64,000 nt of DNA, from NCBI GenBank assembly GCA_017642585.1, contig JAGCOR010000020.1:1-64000 (forward strand), written 5' to 3'. Of the stretch, positions 53,432-61,686 are shown one piece after another. Numbering within the stretch: the stretch's first letter is position 1; each line of letters begins with the position of its first letter. A program made the position numbers and the translations under genes. The notes below the pieces were generated by a model. It was not told the origin of the DNA. It made no database searches and saw only the letters and a program-made list of their open reading frames with translations. The DNA comes from Alphaproteobacteria bacterium. Its GTDB lineage: Bacteria; Pseudomonadota; Alphaproteobacteria; Rs-D84.

Positions 53432-53491
53432 GGGTAAAATTGGGCATCGGGCGGTATGGGCGAAAAATTGGTAAAATTCGCCCTGATTCAT
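53318..53491 (-). CDS. Possible 57-residue ORF within the repeats
   Basis: ATG at 53491, stop TGA at 53320-53318. The peptide begins MNQGEFYQFFAHTARC and ends FLFNRFSAS. The frame stays open 12 codons upstream of the ATG, and there is no clear ribosome site. Frame-preserving repeats favour former coding function; it may be a decayed or mobile small ORF rather than a live gene. Confidence 0.3.
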   Translation of the reverse strand: MNQGEFYQFFAHTARCPILPDRFSATWTYKYMLFEILLADSKRAVFTKFLFNRFSAS

Positions 53492-53509
53492 GTGCTTAAA
53501 ACGTATAAA

Positions 53510-53604
53510 ATGCCGGTTTTCTGGGCTTTACAGCTATTTTTGTTGTTCGTAATTTTATTCAAATTTTTATAAAAATTTCTAAAAAAATGCCGAATTTCTG
53601 CGGT
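53510..53604. repeat. Second pair of short imperfect direct repeats
   Basis: AAAATGCCGGTTTTCTGGG (starting 53507) recurs as AAAATGCCGAATTTCTGCGG (starting 53584), 77 bp apart. As peptides on the minus strand the copies read PENRHFIR and AEIRHFFR, but in different frames, which is consistent with decay. Confidence 0.5.
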
Positions 53605-53692
53605 TTTTATGTTTTTTGATGGTTAACTAATTATATTTAGCGTTGGATAATGATACATAACTGCAATCATATAATCACAGAATTTGATAATT

Positions 53693-53759
53693 TTGACAAA
53701 TAATCCCTATTTTTTATAAATGTTGACAAAAATATTTTGACAATAAGACTGTGTTTTAT
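53693..53759 (+). promoter_or_regulatory. Promoter cluster upstream of the sugar aminotransferase gene
   Basis: TTGACA (53693-53698), 16-nt spacer, TATAAA (53715-53720). Further TTGACA hexamers at 53723 and 53738 are present, the last with a TATAGG-like -10 about 16 nt on. All point toward the gene at 53820. Confidence 0.55.
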
Positions 53760-53819
53760 AGGATTTTAGATTTGACAACTATAAATTTCAAGATTATTTT
53801 GATACAAAGGTGTAAAAAA

Positions 53820-55040
53820 ATGGATAAAATCCGATTTGCCAATCCTGATGTTGGATTGTTAGAAAAACAAATCATAGAATCAGCTATTGATACGCACCAA
53901 TTAACGTTTGGTGATTATGTTCGTGATTTTGAAACCAAGATAGCAGAATTAAGTTGTTGCGACAAGGCGGTTTGTTTTGACAGTTGTACTGCCGCTTTGG
54001 AAATGTCTTTGCGTGTGTTGGGTATTGGGCCTGGGGATGAAGTAATTACCACCCCTTTCACCTATTCTGCCACAGCAGAAGTTATTCGTAACACTGGGGC
54101 GAAAATCGTATTTGCTGATTTGGCACCAAACGGTTTGGAAATGGATTACAACAAAGTTGCCAAATTGATTACAGAACGGACCAAAGCCATAATTCCCGTG
54201 GACTATGGCGGTAAATTGTGTGATTATGATACCCTTTATAAAATATGCATAGCACACAAAAATGTATTCCACCCCTCTTCTGATATTCAATCTGCCATTG
54301 GGCGTATAGCGGTTGTTGCGGATGCAGCACACAGTTTCACAGCTCAACAAGATGGAAAAGTTTGTGGACAGTTTGCAGATTTTACTTGTTTTAGTTTTCA
54401 TGCCGTCAAGGTTATTACGACGGGTGGCGAAGGTGGTGCGGTGGTTTGGAAAAACATTTCTGGGGTGGATAATAATGAAATTGAACGAAAATTCAGATTG
54501 TTGGGTGATCATGGCCAAACATCACGGAATAAAAGCAAAGGATGGGAATATGATATCGCATCGTTTGGGTATAACCATATTATGACAAATATTGATGCTG
54601 CGATGGGTTTAGGCCAGATTGCCAGAATTGATGAGTTGCGTGAAAAACGCCGTGCTGTGACGTCACGATATGATTTATATATCCAAGATATGTGTGCTCC
54701 ATATGGCATAAAACAACAGATTTTGCATTTCGGGCCAAATTATGAAAGTGCGATGCATTTATATCCGATTTTTATACCGTCATGTTCTTTGTTGGGTGAT
54801 GAAAAGCGGAATAAAATGTATAATATATTGGCAGAATGTGGTGTTCCGTGTAATGTGCATTACAAACCATTACCAATGATGACCGCGTACAAAAATATAG
54901 GATTTGATATAAAAGATTTTCCACAGGCGTATGAACGATTCAGAACTCTGTTGACAATACCATATCACACAGAATTGACTGAAGAAATGCAGATGTATAT
55001 TGTCGAAAATATTATCAAAGCGATGAAAATGTGTGATTGA
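53820..55040 (+). CDS. DegT/DnrJ/EryC1/StrS-family PLP sugar aminotransferase
   Basis: 406 residues from the ATG at 53820 (AAAGG upstream). The fold-type I aminotransferase has FDSCTAALEMSL (PLP phosphate site), DEVITTPFTYSATAE, VVADAAHSF (Asp) and the Schiff-base Lys in SFHAVKVITTGGEGG. The family makes 3- or 4-amino sugars on nucleotide-linked keto sugars for LPS or glycoproteins. The following formyltransferase suggests an N-formyl amino sugar product; the dehydratase that would supply the keto sugar is not in the window. Confidence 0.9.
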   Translation: MDKIRFANPDVGLLEKQIIESAIDTHQLTFGDYVRDFETKIAELSCCDKAVCFDSCTAALEMSLRVLGIGPGDEVITTPFTYSATAEVIRNTGAKIVFADLAPNGLEMDYNKVAKLITERTKAIIPVDYGGKLCDYDTLYKICIAHKNVFHPSSDIQSAIGRIAVVADAAHSFTAQQDGKVCGQFADFTCFSFHAVKVITTGGEGGAVVWKNISGVDNNEIERKFRLLGDHGQTSRNKSKGWEYDIASFGYNHIMTNIDAAMGLGQIARIDELREKRRAVTSRYDLYIQDMCAPYGIKQQILHFGPNYESAMHLYPIFIPSCSLLGDEKRNKMYNILAECGVPCNVHYKPLPMMTAYKNIGFDIKDFPQAYERFRTLLTIPYHTELTEEMQMYIVENIIKAMKMCD

Positions 55041-55060
55041 AAATAAAAAGGTTTTTTTAT

Positions 55061-55717
55061 ATGCAAAAATTAACAATAAATATATTTACTACTAAAAACA
55101 GTTGGATGAATCCTTTTGATGAAAAACTTAAAGAATGTTTGGAAAATCGAGGGCATATTGTTCATTGTATTTCAAATAAAACAGAATTACATGATGCGGA
55201 TATTTCACTGTTGCTAAGTTGTCTGGAAATTCTGGAACCAGAATATTTGGAAAAAAGCAAGCATAATTTGGTTGTTCATGCCAGTGATTTACCACATGGC
55301 AAGGGTTGGTCGCCTGCAACTTGGCAGATTATAGAAGGAAAAAACAATATCCCATTAACATTGTTTGAAGCAACCCAGCAAGTGGATTCGGGGCCTGTGT
55401 ATATTACGGACAATATCCAACTGGATGGGGCGGAATTAATAGACGACTGGCAAAAATTAATGGGGAATAAAATCGTCGATATTTGTTTGCAGTTCGTGGA
55501 TAATTATCCACAAATTATATCAAATGGGCGTAAACAATCTGGACACGAAACATTCTATCCCCGCCGGCGCCCCCAGGATAGCGAATTAGATATAAATAAA
55601 ACAATTGCAGAACAATTTAATTTATTGCGTGTTGTTGATAATGAAAAATACCCTGCTTTCTTCATCAAAGATGGTAAAAAATATATTATTCAAATTTCCA
55701 AGGATAAAAACGAATAA
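55061..55717 (+). CDS. Formyltransferase-family protein (probable sugar N-formyltransferase)
   Basis: 218 residues from the ATG at 55061 (AAAAAGG upstream). The tetrahydrofolate formyltransferase core shows VVHASDLPHGKGWSPATWQI (the His and the loop following Asn-x-His in the family, here with His-Ala-Ser-Asp) and TLFEATQQVDSGPVY with its conserved Asp. It lacks the C-terminal OB domain of methionyl-tRNA formyltransferase. Together with the aminotransferase just upstream it would formylate an amino sugar of the cell surface; inference from pairing. Confidence 0.78.
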   Translation: MQKLTINIFTTKNSWMNPFDEKLKECLENRGHIVHCISNKTELHDADISLLLSCLEILEPEYLEKSKHNLVVHASDLPHGKGWSPATWQIIEGKNNIPLTLFEATQQVDSGPVYITDNIQLDGAELIDDWQKLMGNKIVDICLQFVDNYPQIISNGRKQSGHETFYPRRRPQDSELDINKTIAEQFNLLRVVDNEKYPAFFIKDGKKYIIQISKDKNE

Positions 55718-55817
55718 TATAAAATTTTTCTGTCGCATAGATTTTGTATAAAATCTTGATTTTTTGTGTATGGTAGTATAGAATTCTTGTGATTTTTATA
55801 ACCCAAAAGGCTCTATT

Positions 55818-58217
55818 ATGGCAGACGATATCAAAAAAATACTTGAACGCGAAGCAAAATGGCAAAAACGTTGGCGTGATGAACGCGTTTTTTCGATAAA
55901 AGACGATGGTTCAAAACCCAGATTTTATAATTTGGTGGAATTCCCCTTCTTGTCTGGTGCGGGAATGCATGCTGGCCATATGCTGAATTACAGCGGTATG
56001 GATGTTATGGCACGTTTCCGTCGTCATTTGGGTTATGACGTGTTGTTTCCTATGGGATTTGATGCAATGGGTATTGCTGCTGAAAAATATGCGGCCAAGG
56101 TTGGTAAACACCCTGCTGATGTTGCTAAAGATTTGGTAAAGGGATATTCAGAAATGATTGATCGTGTTGGTTGGTCTGTGAATCCTGAAACGCGTGTTGC
56201 GACATCTGATCCTGAATATATCAAATGGACGCAATGGATGTTTATTCAATTCTTCAAAGCTGGTTTGGCTTTCAAATCTGAATTACCAATGAATTGGTGT
56301 CCAAATTGCAAAACTACATTTACAAACGAAGAATTGGAAGATAATAAATGTCCAAGATGCCAAGGTGTAATTGAAAAGAAAGAAAAATTACAATGGAATC
56401 TGGCATTGTCTAAATATGCAGAAAAATTGCTGGACGGTTTGAAAGATTTAGATTTTGACGACAGAATCAAGAAAGATGAAATCAATTTGATTGGTAAATC
56501 AAATGGTGCCGATGTTGATTTTCGTGTTGGCGATGATGTTATGACTATTTATACAACACGCGTTGATACTATATTCGGTGTGACATTCTGTGTTATTGCA
56601 CCTGAACATAAATTGTTAAGAAAATGGTTGGATTCGGGTCGTATTGAAAACAAAGAAGAAGTCGAAAAATACATCAAAGATTCTGCTGCAAAAACAGAAA
56701 TCGAAAGAACTGATGCGACCAAGGAAAAGACCGGTGTTGAATTAAAGGGAATCAAAGCAATAAATCCATTTACAAATACGGAAATTCCTGTGTTTACATC
56801 TGATTATGTGTTGGTAGATTATGCATATGGAACAATTATGGCGGTGCCTGCACATGATGAACGCGACTGGGATTTTGCAAAGAAATTTGGTTTGGAAATA
56901 ATTCCTGTGTTGGCGGGTGGCGAACCTGATAAAGTTTGGGAAGGCGACGGTGAACATATCAATTCTGATTTCTTGAATGGTATGGGCAAAGAAGAAGCAA
57001 TCGCAACCGCTATTAAATACGGCACAGAACATGGCTTTGCGCGTGGCACAACAAAATACAAATTGAAAGATTGGGGTTTTTCACGCCAAATGTATTGGGG
57101 TGAACCTATTCCATTGGTTTATTGTGAAAAATGCGGATGGCAACCTGTACCTGAAGAATCTTTGCCATTGTTGCAACCATATATAGAAGATTACAGCCCA
57201 ACAGACGAAGGCGAAAGTCCATTGGCGCGTGCAACAGATTGGGTTAATACAACCTGCCCTGTGTGTGGTGGTCATGCAACACGCGAAACAGATACTATGC
57301 CACAATGGGCTGGATCTTCATGGTATTTTTTAAGATACATTGATCCGTCCAACGACAAAGAATTTTGTTCAACGGAAAAAATGAAAAATTGGATGCCTGT
57401 GACTCACTATAACGGCGGACACGAACATAACACACGTCATTTGATTTATTCAAGATTCTGGCATCGTGCATTGTTTGATTTAGGTTTGGTAAATACCCCA
57501 GAACCATATCAAAAACGCACTGCCCAGGGATTATTGATGGGAAATGACGGTTATAAAATGTCTAAATCACGCGGTAACGGATTTATGGTTGCCGAATTGA
57601 TAGACAAAGTGGGTGCCGATGTCGGTCGTGTGACTGTGTTGTCTTTGGGACCATGGAAAAACAATGTGATTTGGACCGAAGGAACATTGGCTGGTGTTCA
57701 GAGATTCTTGAAACGTGTTGAAAATTTCTCTGATAATTTGACAGATGATGATTTGACACCAGACCAGGATAAATTGGTTAACAAATTGATTGCAGATGTC
57801 ACAGAACGTATTTCCAATATGGGATTCAATACATCTATTTCTGCAATGATGGAATTTATCAATGAATTCCCAGGTGGTAAAATGCCACGCCGTGCATATG
57901 AAGTTTTGATTCAATTGTTGAATCCGTTTGCCCCTCACCTGACCGAAGAAATGTGGGAAAAATTGGGGCACAAAGATGTATTGGTTTTCGAGCCATGGCC
58001 AACATTTGATAAATCTAAATTGGTTGATACAGATATGACGATTGTTGTTTCTGTGAACGGAAAACGTGCAAAAGATTTCGTTGTCCCCGTCGATATAACC
58101 GAAGCTGATTTGGTAGAAAAAGCCAAAGCCGTGGCGGAAAAACAATTAACCGGTGCAACAATTATCAAAACCATAGTTGTTCCAAAGAAATTGGTTAATT
58201 TCGTGGTAAAAAAATAA
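55818..58217 (+). CDS. leuS: Leucyl-tRNA synthetase
   Basis: 799 residues, somewhat short. HIGH-type motif MHAGHMLNYSGMD, KMSKS loop YKMSKSRGN, zinc-binding CPNC...CPRC and CEKCG...CPVCGG, and the CP1 editing domain (about 225-420). In the editing site TTRVDTIFG replaces the usual TTRPDT, and DYAYGTIMAVPAHDERD replaces the usual YGTGA. The catalytic Asp in HDERD is kept. The insert style (RQMYWGEPIPLVYCEKCG) seems unlike typical alphaproteobacterial LeuRS. AAAAGG precedes the start. Confidence 0.96.
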   Translation: MADDIKKILEREAKWQKRWRDERVFSIKDDGSKPRFYNLVEFPFLSGAGMHAGHMLNYSGMDVMARFRRHLGYDVLFPMGFDAMGIAAEKYAAKVGKHPADVAKDLVKGYSEMIDRVGWSVNPETRVATSDPEYIKWTQWMFIQFFKAGLAFKSELPMNWCPNCKTTFTNEELEDNKCPRCQGVIEKKEKLQWNLALSKYAEKLLDGLKDLDFDDRIKKDEINLIGKSNGADVDFRVGDDVMTIYTTRVDTIFGVTFCVIAPEHKLLRKWLDSGRIENKEEVEKYIKDSAAKTEIERTDATKEKTGVELKGIKAINPFTNTEIPVFTSDYVLVDYAYGTIMAVPAHDERDWDFAKKFGLEIIPVLAGGEPDKVWEGDGEHINSDFLNGMGKEEAIATAIKYGTEHGFARGTTKYKLKDWGFSRQMYWGEPIPLVYCEKCGWQPVPEESLPLLQPYIEDYSPTDEGESPLARATDWVNTTCPVCGGHATRETDTMPQWAGSSWYFLRYIDPSNDKEFCSTEKMKNWMPVTHYNGGHEHNTRHLIYSRFWHRALFDLGLVNTPEPYQKRTAQGLLMGNDGYKMSKSRGNGFMVAELIDKVGADVGRVTVLSLGPWKNNVIWTEGTLAGVQRFLKRVENFSDNLTDDDLTPDQDKLVNKLIADVTERISNMGFNTSISAMMEFINEFPGGKMPRRAYEVLIQLLNPFAPHLTEEMWEKLGHKDVLVFEPWPTFDKSKLVDTDMTIVVSVNGKRAKDFVVPVDITEADLVEKAKAVAEKQLTGATIIKTIVVPKKLVNFVVKK

Positions 58218-58234
58218 TAAAAACAGATTAGTTT

Positions 58235-58270
58235 TAACCTGTCTGAATATTCAGGCAGGTTTTTATTTTT
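58235..58270 (+). terminator. Rho-independent terminator
   Basis: AACCTGTCTGAA / TTCAGGCAGGTT (one G-U pair) with a 2-nt core loop and a T-rich tail, after leuS. Confidence 0.88.
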
Positions 58271-58282
58271 ATATATAAAATA

Positions 58283-58312
58283 TTGACAATTTATATTTTT
58301 GTGCTATATAAT
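58283..58312 (+). promoter_or_regulatory. Consensus sigma70 promoter
   Basis: TTGACA (58283-58288), 18-nt spacer, TATAAT (58307-58312), upstream of the YcgN-type gene. Confidence 0.82.
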
Positions 58313-58341
58313 ATAGGAGAAAAAACAAGGATAAAACTATT

Positions 58342-58827
58342 ATGACAAACAATAACATTATCGAAGGCAGCCCAGAATGGGAAAAAATATGTGAACAATG
58401 CGGAATGTGTTGTTTGTTGAAATATCATGACAGTTGTGGCAATGTTTATTTAACCCGCGTCAGATGCGCTGCGTTGGACAAAAATACCCACAAATGTAAA
58501 TGCTATGCGCCAGAAATGCAAAATCGCGATAATGGTCATGAAAATTGTAGGGTTTTGGGTGGCGAATGCGTAACCAGATTGACATTAAATGATGCGTATG
58601 CTGTGCCCTCTTTCTGTCCGTATGCACAAAGGTTTTGCAACAATCCAAAAGTAAAAAAAGCAAAGCACAGGCCAGATTTTGATTGGGAAAATACTATTTC
58701 CGAAACCGAATTGAAAGTTGGCGATTCTTTGGCAAATTATGTTGTCCCAAATTCAAACAAATATTTTAAATATAACCCACATGTAAACCAAAGAATACAT
58801 GATGAAATGAAAATTCAAACCAGATAA
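58342..58827 (+). CDS. YcgN-type cysteine-cluster protein (UPF0260)
   Basis: 161 residues. The family pattern is clear: WEKICEQCGMCCLLK, VRCAALDKNTHKCKCY, CRVLGGECVTRLTLN and PSFCPYAQR, giving the conserved Cys set thought to bind iron-sulfur or zinc. Cytosolic; biochemical role not established. AAGGA lies upstream of the ATG. It stands alone between promoter and terminator. Confidence 0.9.
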   Translation: MTNNNIIEGSPEWEKICEQCGMCCLLKYHDSCGNVYLTRVRCAALDKNTHKCKCYAPEMQNRDNGHENCRVLGGECVTRLTLNDAYAVPSFCPYAQRFCNNPKVKKAKHRPDFDWENTISETELKVGDSLANYVVPNSNKYFKYNPHVNQRIHDEMKIQTR

Positions 58828-58854
58828 AAAAACCGCCATTTTGGCGGTTTTTGT
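58827..58854. terminator. Bidirectional terminator
   Basis: AAAAACCGCCA / TGGCGGTTTTT with a short T loop, between the YcgN-type gene and convergent rpiB. Confidence 0.9.
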
Positions 58855-59304
58855 TTAGGATATTTTTTTCAATCTTCGAACACGTTTTTCGCAATTATCA
58901 AATGGGCTTTCTAAAAAAGCCTGGACACATAAAAATGCAATTTCTATGTCTATGTCATCGGCAGCCAAAGCCAAAACATTTATATCATCATGGAAACGAT
59001 CATCACGTGCCTGTTCAGGTCTTTCGCATCTGGAAGCACGCAAATGTCTGTAACGATTTGCCGCGATTTCCATACCAGCACCCGTGCCACAAATTAAAAT
59101 ACCACGTGCATCGGCATCATCCAACATGGCATTCGCCATTTTTTCTGCGATATCTGGAAAATCAACAGGTGTATTCAAATCGTCTGTACCCAGATTGACA
59201 ACCTGATAACCCGCAGCCATCAACATTTCAGACAAATATAATTTCACACCAACACCGCGGTGATCTGCGGCAATATATATATTTGAAATCTTTGGTTTCT
59301 TCAT
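58855..59304 (-). CDS. rpiB: Ribose-5-phosphate isomerase B
   Basis: 149 residues from the ATG at 59304, which overlaps the bactofilin stop (ATGA); the longer frame from 59337 lies inside bactofilin. Family blocks are IYIAADHRGVGVKLYLSEML, ILICGTGAGMEIAANRYRHL (catalytic Cys, anion hole) and RASRCERPEQARDDRFHDD. It interconverts ribose and ribulose 5-phosphate. It belongs to the same operon as bactofilin and the M23 gene. Confidence 0.94.
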   Translation of the reverse strand: MKKPKISNIYIAADHRGVGVKLYLSEMLMAAGYQVVNLGTDDLNTPVDFPDIAEKMANAMLDDADARGILICGTGAGMEIAANRYRHLRASRCERPEQARDDRFHDDINVLALAADDIDIEIAFLCVQAFLESPFDNCEKRVRRLKKIS

Positions 59305-59651
59305 TTTTTTTCTTCCTTTATCTTTGCCAATTTGCATTCCAATCCTGTGTTACCAGTTATGTTTATGGTCTTATAATACAATGTTCCAACCATTTTTGCA
59401 TTTGAAAAAACATTTACATAGTTAACTGACGCGTCGCCTTCGATTTTACCATGTAAAAACAAAGTATTTGCTTTGATATTTCCAATAACACTGCCACCGC
59501 GACCGATAACGATTGTTTCTGCTGAAACATCACCGTGAACTGTGCCGTGAATTTGAACAGTGTGATCGGTTTTTATATTACCTTTGACATTACAACCCGC
59601 GCCAACGATAGTCGGGGTTTGTTTTTCATTAGAATTTGTAAATGCCAACAT
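59301..59651 (-). CDS. Bactofilin
   Basis: 116 residues forming the beta-helix repeat of bactofilins (GAGCNVKGNIKTDHTVQIHG, GDVSAETIVIG, GNIKANTLFLHGKIEGDA). Bactofilins polymerise without nucleotides into membrane-associated scaffolds that direct cell-wall enzymes. It lies 30 nt downstream of the M23 peptidase gene, the classical partner arrangement, and overlaps rpiB by 4 nt. AAAGGAAAGGA precedes the start. Confidence 0.94.
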   Translation of the reverse strand: MLAFTNSNEKQTPTIVGAGCNVKGNIKTDHTVQIHGTVHGDVSAETIVIGRGGSVIGNIKANTLFLHGKIEGDASVNYVNVFSNAKMVGTLYYKTINITGNTGLECKLAKIKEEKK

Positions 59652-59681
59652 TTTCCGTTCCTTTCCTTTGAATTTGTTTTC

Positions 59682-60965
59682 TTATTTTCCCTTCACAAAA
59701 TTTGTTGGGTTAAAAGGTGTTCCTTTGTATCTTATTTCATAGTGTAAATGTGGTCCTGTTGAACGACCGGAAGAACCGCCCAAACCAATAACAGAACCAG
59801 GTCTGACCCAATCACCACGCGCAACCATTATTTTTGACAAATGGGCATATAATGTTGTGAACCCAAGTCCATGATCAACTTCGACTGTGGTGCCATAACC
59901 ATAACGTTCCCCAGCAGAAATTACGCGCCCTGGCGCAACTGCGTATAATTCAGTCCCTACTTTACCCGCAAAATCTATGCCTTTGTGTTTTTTATTCTTT
60001 TTTGTAAATGGATCTTGGCGCATGCCGTAATTTGATGTGATAACTGTTTTTTCAACAGGTGCACCAATTGGCAAAATTTTAACAAGGCGGTTCAAACCAT
60101 GCCATTTTTCAAGTTCTTGCGCGATTTTTTGATATTTAGGATTTGCATTTTTATCAACTTTTAATGGAACGAAAGCATCCCCAATGAAAGCATTAGAATA
60201 TTTGTTGGCTTGTTCTGTCAATTTGCTTTCATTTAAGCCCAATTTTGTGATGCTGGTATTGATGCGTTTCATTTGTTTTTGCAAATCAGCGATATTATCA
60301 GATGTTATTTGTGATACCATATCTACGATTTGATTGTCGGCATCTGTGATTTCTTCCAAAGATTTTACAATCTGTTCATCGCGTTGTTTGATAAGTGTAT
60401 TTTCGTTTTTGACTAATTCATATTCTATGGACATCGCAGATATTTTTTCAAATTCAGGCGAATAATCTTCGTTGCCCATCACTTCGTTGATACGTGTTTG
60501 CAAGAAATCCAATTCCCCAATAATTTTTGATTTAGAATTTAATAAATTATCTTTTTCTTTGTCAGACATCTTGCCTTTGTCTGCTTTCAATATTTTATCA
60601 TCAATAATATTCAAATCGCGGGTCAAATCATTGTATTTTTGCAGATAAGTTTTCAAATCAACCATTTGACGATGATGTTGGTTTTTTACCTGTTCTAATT
60701 GTTGGGTGCGTTTTTGCAACAAAGGTCTGTGATACACATAAATATATGTTGACCATGATGCCCATATACACATAGTGATAACGACACAGAATTTTGTAAA
60801 GCGCCAAAAACTGCCCTGTTGATAGGTTTCGACATTACCGTCTGTGTTCATAACTGTGAAATCACGAGCGGGAAATAATATTTCAATCAAACGCCATACC
60901 GCACGAAACGGTGCAGTGATTAACGCCCAAAATGACGAAAAATATCTTGCTATAAAATCAATCAT
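59682..60965 (-). CDS. M23-family peptidoglycan endopeptidase, membrane anchored
   Basis: 427 residues. One transmembrane helix (about 56-76), a long coiled coil (about 85-245) and a C-terminal LytM domain with zinc ligands HKGIDFAG and HLHYE, plus VDHGLGFTTLYAHLSK. It would cut peptide cross-links in the periplasm, probably steered by the bactofilin encoded next (as for LmdC/BacM-type pairs known elsewhere). The start overlaps the methyltransferase stop (ATGA). Confidence 0.94.
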   Translation of the reverse strand: MIDFIARYFSSFWALITAPFRAVWRLIEILFPARDFTVMNTDGNVETYQQGSFWRFTKFCVVITMCIWASWSTYIYVYHRPLLQKRTQQLEQVKNQHHRQMVDLKTYLQKYNDLTRDLNIIDDKILKADKGKMSDKEKDNLLNSKSKIIGELDFLQTRINEVMGNEDYSPEFEKISAMSIEYELVKNENTLIKQRDEQIVKSLEEITDADNQIVDMVSQITSDNIADLQKQMKRINTSITKLGLNESKLTEQANKYSNAFIGDAFVPLKVDKNANPKYQKIAQELEKWHGLNRLVKILPIGAPVEKTVITSNYGMRQDPFTKKNKKHKGIDFAGKVGTELYAVAPGRVISAGERYGYGTTVEVDHGLGFTTLYAHLSKIMVARGDWVRPGSVIGLGGSSGRSTGPHLHYEIRYKGTPFNPTNFVKGK

Positions 60966-61648
60966 AGTTTTCTTAGTGTAGCCAAAAACATATCAATAGT
61001 CAAGCCAGAGCGCAAAATTGCGTCAGTGTTCATGGATATGCCCTGAAATACGGTTGTGCCAGTTTTTACGGCCTTTTTAGCACGAATCAGGACACGTTCT
61101 GCGGTGTTTTTAGCCCCAAATAATGGCAATATTTGTATGTTGCCCATGTGTTTATCACATAAAACCGATATAACCTTGTCCAAAACCAGTGCGTCAACTA
61201 TGGTGCAAAAATACCCATTTGGTTTTACACGTGCAACGCAACGTTTTGTCCATGATTGAATATCTGCGTTATGGTGGGCGTTATGTTTAGCTGGTGTCCC
61301 ATTAAAGTAAGGTGGATTTGTAATAACTAAATCAAAGGTGTCTGGGGTCGACCAGGTTAAAATGTCTGCGTTAATCAAATTTATATTTTTATTATTTAAA
61401 TCGATATTTTTTTTGCATGCTTCCAGCATTTCTGGGGCAATATCAATGCCCGTGATTTCGGCATCTGGGCAATGGGTCAACAAACACAAAGATACCCCAC
61501 CCGTTCCAATACCTGCATCCAATACGGTTTTCACATTTGTTGGTGCAAACGCAGCCAACCAAACTGCATCTGATGTTGGATTATAAATACTGTTGGACAT
61601 AATAACCCGTCCATTAAGCAGTGTAAAATTTGCTTGTTTTTCAGACAT
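60962..61648 (-). CDS. TrmN6-like N6-adenine methyltransferase
   Basis: 228 residues from the ATG at 61648 (an ATG at 61666 is the alternative). The SAM motif is VLDAGIGTGGVSLCLL, and the N6-amino methyltransferase motif NPPY is in DLVITNPPYFNG. N-terminal NFTLLNGRVIMSNS fits the tRNA1(Val) A37 methyltransferase group. It likely modifies tRNA; the substrate is by family only. First gene of the operon methyltransferase-M23-bactofilin-rpiB. Confidence 0.87.
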   Translation of the reverse strand: MSEKQANFTLLNGRVIMSNSIYNPTSDAVWLAAFAPTNVKTVLDAGIGTGGVSLCLLTHCPDAEITGIDIAPEMLEACKKNIDLNNKNINLINADILTWSTPDTFDLVITNPPYFNGTPAKHNAHHNADIQSWTKRCVARVKPNGYFCTIVDALVLDKVISVLCDKHMGNIQILPLFGAKNTAERVLIRAKKAVKTGTTVFQGISMNTDAILRSGLTIDMFLATLRKL

Positions 61649-61686
61649 ACCTATATCATAATTCATAAAAACGAAAAGGCAAGTTT

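Larger units (their letters stand above)
53022..53819. other. ~800 bp gene-poor, AT-rich region with degenerate repeats
   Basis: By far the longest gap without a convincing gene here. Its left part (53041-53280) is extremely AT-rich with short dyads (ATAATATATATTAT near 53124). The middle (53280-53600) holds imperfect direct repeats annotated separately. The right end (53690-53760) has three TTGACA hexamers that look like promoters. No tRNA, IS end or integrase was found. Confidence 0.7.

Noticed and set aside
53022-53819. Possible replication origin in the AT-rich gap
   Set aside because: Only poor DnaA-box-like matches, and none of the usual origin-flanking genes (dnaA, parAB, hemE, gidA) are nearby.
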